From Phycisphaerae bacterium (GTDB lineage: Bacteria; Planctomycetota; Phycisphaerae; WQYP01): DNA of 8,969 nucleotides. The stretch is taken from contig JABEVA010000341.1 in NCBI GenBank assembly GCA_013044065.1, positions 1 to 8,969 on the forward strand, written 5' to 3'. Shown in pieces: positions 6,793-8,969 of this stretch. The first letter of the stretch is position 1; every line of letters starts with the position of its first letter. The position numbers and the translations under genes were made by a program. The notes under the pieces were generated by a model, which saw nothing but the letters and a program-made list of their open reading frames with translations, was not told the origin of the DNA and ran no database searches.

Positions 6793-8580
6793 ATGAAAAT
6801 TCGTAACTTTTGTATCATTGCTCACATAGACCACGGCAAATCCACCTTGGCCGACCGCCTCTTGGAACGATCCGGTGCCATCACCGAACGCGAAATGCAG
6901 GCCCAATTTCTCGATGATATGGATCTGGAACGCGAACGTGGCATCACCATCAAAGCCAGCGCGGTCTCGGTCCGGTACCAGCTTGATGGACAAGATTACA
7001 TGCTCAACCTGATCGACACGCCTGGCCACGTCGATTTCCACTATGAAGTGGCCAAGGCCCTCCAAGCCTGTGAAGGTGCTTTGCTGGTGGTGGACGCCAC
7101 CCAGGGTGTACAGGCTCAAACCGTCGCCAATGCCTATGCCGCCATTGAAGCCGGCCTGGAAATTGTTCCCGTCATCAACAAAATTGACCTGCCCAGTGCT
7201 CGGCCCGATGAAGTGGCTGAAGAAATGGAGCAAGTGCTGGGGATCGACGCTCTCTCCTGCGTTCGCATATCCGCCAAAAGTGGCTTGGGAATTGACGATC
7301 TTTTTCGCGCCATCTGCCTTACATTGCCCGGCCCCCAAGGCGATGCCAACGCGCCGCTCCAAGCCCTGATTTTTGACAGCAAATATGATGAGTACCGCGG
7401 CGTAATTGTTTATGTCCGCGTCATGAATGGCCGCATCAGCATGGGCCAGAAAATTCGGATGATGGGTCAGCAGCGCGTTTATCAAATTACCGCAATGGGT
7501 AAATTTGCCCCCAAAACCATCTCCGTGCCCAGCCTGGCAGCCGGAGAAGTCGGCTTCTTTGTAGCCAACATCAAAGCCCTGGGCGATGTCACCATTGGCG
7601 ATACCGTAACGGATGTCAACAATCCGGCGGCTGAACCTCTCGCCGGATACCGTCCTCCCAAGCAAATGGTTTACTGCGATTTTTATCCCGGTCCCGATAC
7701 GGAATATACCCAACTGCGCGAGGCGCTGGAACGCCTGCGTCTCAACGATTCCTCATTCACGTTTGAACCCGAAAATTCCGACGCCTTGGGTTTTGGCTTC
7801 CGTTGTGGCTTTCTGGGATTGTTGCACATGGAAATTGTGCAGGAACGCCTGGAACGCGAACAAAAGGTGCAAGTCGTACAAACCGCCCCTACCGTGCCTT
7901 ACGAAGTCCTGCTCAACGACGATACGGTTAAAACCATTGACAGCGCTTCCGAACTGCCCGATCCCAGCAAACTCAAGGAAATTCGTGAGCCGATGATTCG
8001 TGCCAATATCATCATCCCCGGCGAGAACATTGGAGATATTTCCAAACTCTGTCAAGATCGCCGGGGCATTTACCGTAAGACCGAATATATCGGCCCGAAA
8101 CGCGTGATTCTTGAATACGACCTCCCGCTGGCGGAGGTTATTTTCGATTTCTTCGATCGCCTGAAAACCGCCACCCGCGGTTACGGCACCCTGGATTACA
8201 ACTTTTTGGGATTCAAGGCCGATGATCTGGTACGTATGGATATTCTCGTCAATGGTCAGGCCATCGGCGCCTTAAGCCTGATTGTTCACAAATCCAAGGC
8301 CGAAAGCCGCGGCCGCGCCATCATCCGCAAGCTCAAGGAAGAAATTGGCCGCCGCCTCTTTGAAGTCCCCCTGCAAGCCGCCATCGGCTCTCGTGTGATT
8401 GCTCGCGAAACCATCAGCGCCATGCGTCAAAATGTAACCGCCACGTGCTACGGCGGCGATGTGAGTCGAAAGCGCAAGCTCCTAGAAAAACAGAAGGAAG
8501 GCAAAAAACGCATGAAGCAGGTCGGACGGGTCGAAATTCCACAGGAGGCCTTTATGGCCGTACTCGAACCAGGCGAATAA
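6793..8580 (+). CDS. lepA: Elongation factor 4 (LepA), ribosome-associated translational GTPase
   Basis: LepA/EF4 is a ribosome-binding GTPase related to EF-G, proposed to act on stalled or mistranslocated ribosomes and in initiation or 30S maturation. The 595 residues match the normal length of about 600. GTPase motifs are complete: G1 AHIDHGKS (10-17), G2 RGITIKAS (49-56), G3 DTPGH (75-79, with the catalytic H79), G4 NKID (129-132) and G5 SAKSG (160-164). Domain II follows (about 187-280), then the EF-G-like domain III with FRCGFLGLLHMEIVQERLER (336-355) and domain V. The LepA-specific C-terminal domain ends with the basic stretch around KRKLLEKQKEGKKRMKQVG (560-578) and PQEAFMAVL. There is no domain IV, as expected for LepA. 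No strong ribosome site is present; AAGG at 6775-6778 is 14 bases from the ATG, rather far. After G3 the sequence is VDFHYEV, where Ser is more usual than His. Confidence 0.97.
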   Translation: MKIRNFCIIAHIDHGKSTLADRLLERSGAITEREMQAQFLDDMDLERERGITIKASAVSVRYQLDGQDYMLNLIDTPGHVDFHYEVAKALQACEGALLVVDATQGVQAQTVANAYAAIEAGLEIVPVINKIDLPSARPDEVAEEMEQVLGIDALSCVRISAKSGLGIDDLFRAICLTLPGPQGDANAPLQALIFDSKYDEYRGVIVYVRVMNGRISMGQKIRMMGQQRVYQITAMGKFAPKTISVPSLAAGEVGFFVANIKALGDVTIGDTVTDVNNPAAEPLAGYRPPKQMVYCDFYPGPDTEYTQLREALERLRLNDSSFTFEPENSDALGFGFRCGFLGLLHMEIVQERLEREQKVQVVQTAPTVPYEVLLNDDTVKTIDSASELPDPSKLKEIREPMIRANIIIPGENIGDISKLCQDRRGIYRKTEYIGPKRVILEYDLPLAEVIFDFFDRLKTATRGYGTLDYNFLGFKADDLVRMDILVNGQAIGALSLIVHKSKAESRGRAIIRKLKEEIGRRLFEVPLQAAIGSRVIARETISAMRQNVTATCYGGDVSRKRKLLEKQKEGKKRMKQVGRVEIPQEAFMAVLEPGE

Positions 8581-8969
8581 TTCAGGAGGCGAGTCTCCGT
8601 CGCCCCGGCGGGCACTGGGCAATACGCGAAGCTCGCCGCCCCCAAAGCACAGCCGGCAAGCATAGCGCCTTCTTGCGGTCACTTTGCGGTTTTAGCCGAT
8701 CAAACGCTGCGCCGACGCTTTCCCGATTCCACCTGTGAATTTCTGCTCATTGAACCCAATCCCCGGCTTGCACCCGTGCTCCGCCGAACCGTGCGCCAGG
8801 CCCACCTCAACACCCGACTGGTTCCGGCGGTCGTGGGTGCCAACCCCGGCCGGCAGCCACTTTGGATTCATCCCCGCACCTATATGACCGCCAGCCTCGA
8901 ACCGTTTCGCGACGCCCGGCCCTTTCCAGTTCAACAATTTGATCTTGCCGCTGAACTCCGCACCCGTCC
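8581..8969 (+). CDS. FkbM-like methyltransferase frame, 3'-truncated by the window, start unclear
   Basis: The frame is open from directly after the lepA stop to the window end and is in phase with lepA. From about 8677 it reads GHFAVLADQTLRRRFPDS, then EFLLIEPNPRLAPVLRRTV, then NTRLVPAVVGANPGRQPLW, TASLEPF and FPVQQFDLAAEL. This order (a glycine-led helix, an acidic-strand E-P-N-P, a V-x-A-V-G strand, then A-S-L and a V-x-x-x-D-L strand) resembles the Rossmann core of FkbM-family SAM methyltransferases. The expected motif I (D-x-G-x-x-x-G) appears degraded to SIAPSCG (8659-8679). No standard start codon exists in this frame before 8776, which lies inside the conserved core. AGGAGG at 8584 suggests a start was meant near 8599, where the codon is GTC. 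It may be a real gene with a rare start, a sequencing or assembly error, a frameshift, or a decayed gene. The given start is the first open codon, not a predicted initiation site. Confidence 0.5.
8584..8589 (+). promoter_or_regulatory. Strong Shine-Dalgarno (AGGAGG) with no start codon at the right distance
   Basis: A perfect AGGAGG lies four bases after the lepA stop. In the open frame that follows, the codons at usable distance are GTC (8593 and 8599), one base from GTG. No ATG, GTG or TTG occurs in that frame until GTG at 8776. Confidence 0.5.
8606..8638 (+). other. Potential stem-loop after lepA
   Basis: CGGCGGGC (8606-8613) can pair with GCTCGCCG (8631-8638) over eight positions with one G-U wobble, leaving a 17-base loop. 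No T-tract follows, so it is not a standard terminator. It lies within the start region of the methyltransferase-like frame. GC-rich sequence makes chance pairing plausible. Confidence 0.25.

Noticed and set aside
6751..7713. 320-codon open frame on the minus strand
   Set aside because: It is antisense to the N-terminal half of lepA, which has every GTPase motif. The frame is explained by third-position bias of lepA and has no recognisable domain or ribosome site.
8445..8738. 97-codon plus-strand frame spanning the lepA end
   Set aside because: It overlaps lepA out of frame and is rich in Arg/Ser from frame-shifted reading. The competing frame after 8581 carries the methyltransferase-like motifs.
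1..8969. Mobile elements, CRISPR arrays, tRNA/rRNA genes, defence systems
   Set aside because: No transposase, integrase, direct-repeat array, tRNA-like cloverleaf or rRNA sequence was recognised, and the genes are mostly core housekeeping.

Overview
The window is a dense, single-chromosome-like bacterial segment of moderate GC, with no sign of mobile DNA, RNA genes or CRISPR. Two adjacent genes encode LptF/LptG-family lipopolysaccharide-exporter permeases, so the host very probably has an outer membrane. Weak or absent Shine-Dalgarno sequences at several genes, the style of the LmbE-type deacetylase, and the odd architecture of the first permease would fit the Planctomycetes/Phycisphaerae group. 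That placement is an impression from protein style, not a demonstrated assignment.

Layout. (1) Minus strand, 1-1280: citrate synthase (144-1280), followed 63 bases downstream by the first 26 codons of a PIG-L/LmbE deacetylase cut by the window edge (1-80). (2) A 178-base divergent intergenic region (1281-1458). (3) Plus strand, 1459-6674: miaA (tRNA dimethylallyltransferase), an FGGY-family sugar kinase starting at GTG, an unusually large LptF-like permease whose ATG overlaps the kinase stop, and a normal-sized LptG-like permease. Gaps are 49, -4 and 35 bases, so this looks like one transcription unit. (4) A 118-base gap with two small hairpins and a plausible sigma-70 promoter. (5) lepA (elongation factor 4), 6793-8580. 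(6) From 8581 to the window end, an open frame in the same phase as lepA that reads like an FkbM-type methyltransferase but has no standard start codon where one is expected.

Functionally, citrate synthase is central carbon metabolism, and miaA and lepA serve tRNA modification and translation. The two permeases would form the inner-membrane part of an LptB2FG-type lipid exporter; lptB, lptC and lptA are not in the window. The kinase sits between the tRNA gene and the permeases and is probably translationally coupled to the first permease. Its substrate cannot be read from the sequence. The points most worth a second look are the start-less methyltransferase-like frame after lepA, the roughly 350-residue soluble domain of the first permease, and the kinase-permease coupling. 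I found no convincing new defence or mobile system here.
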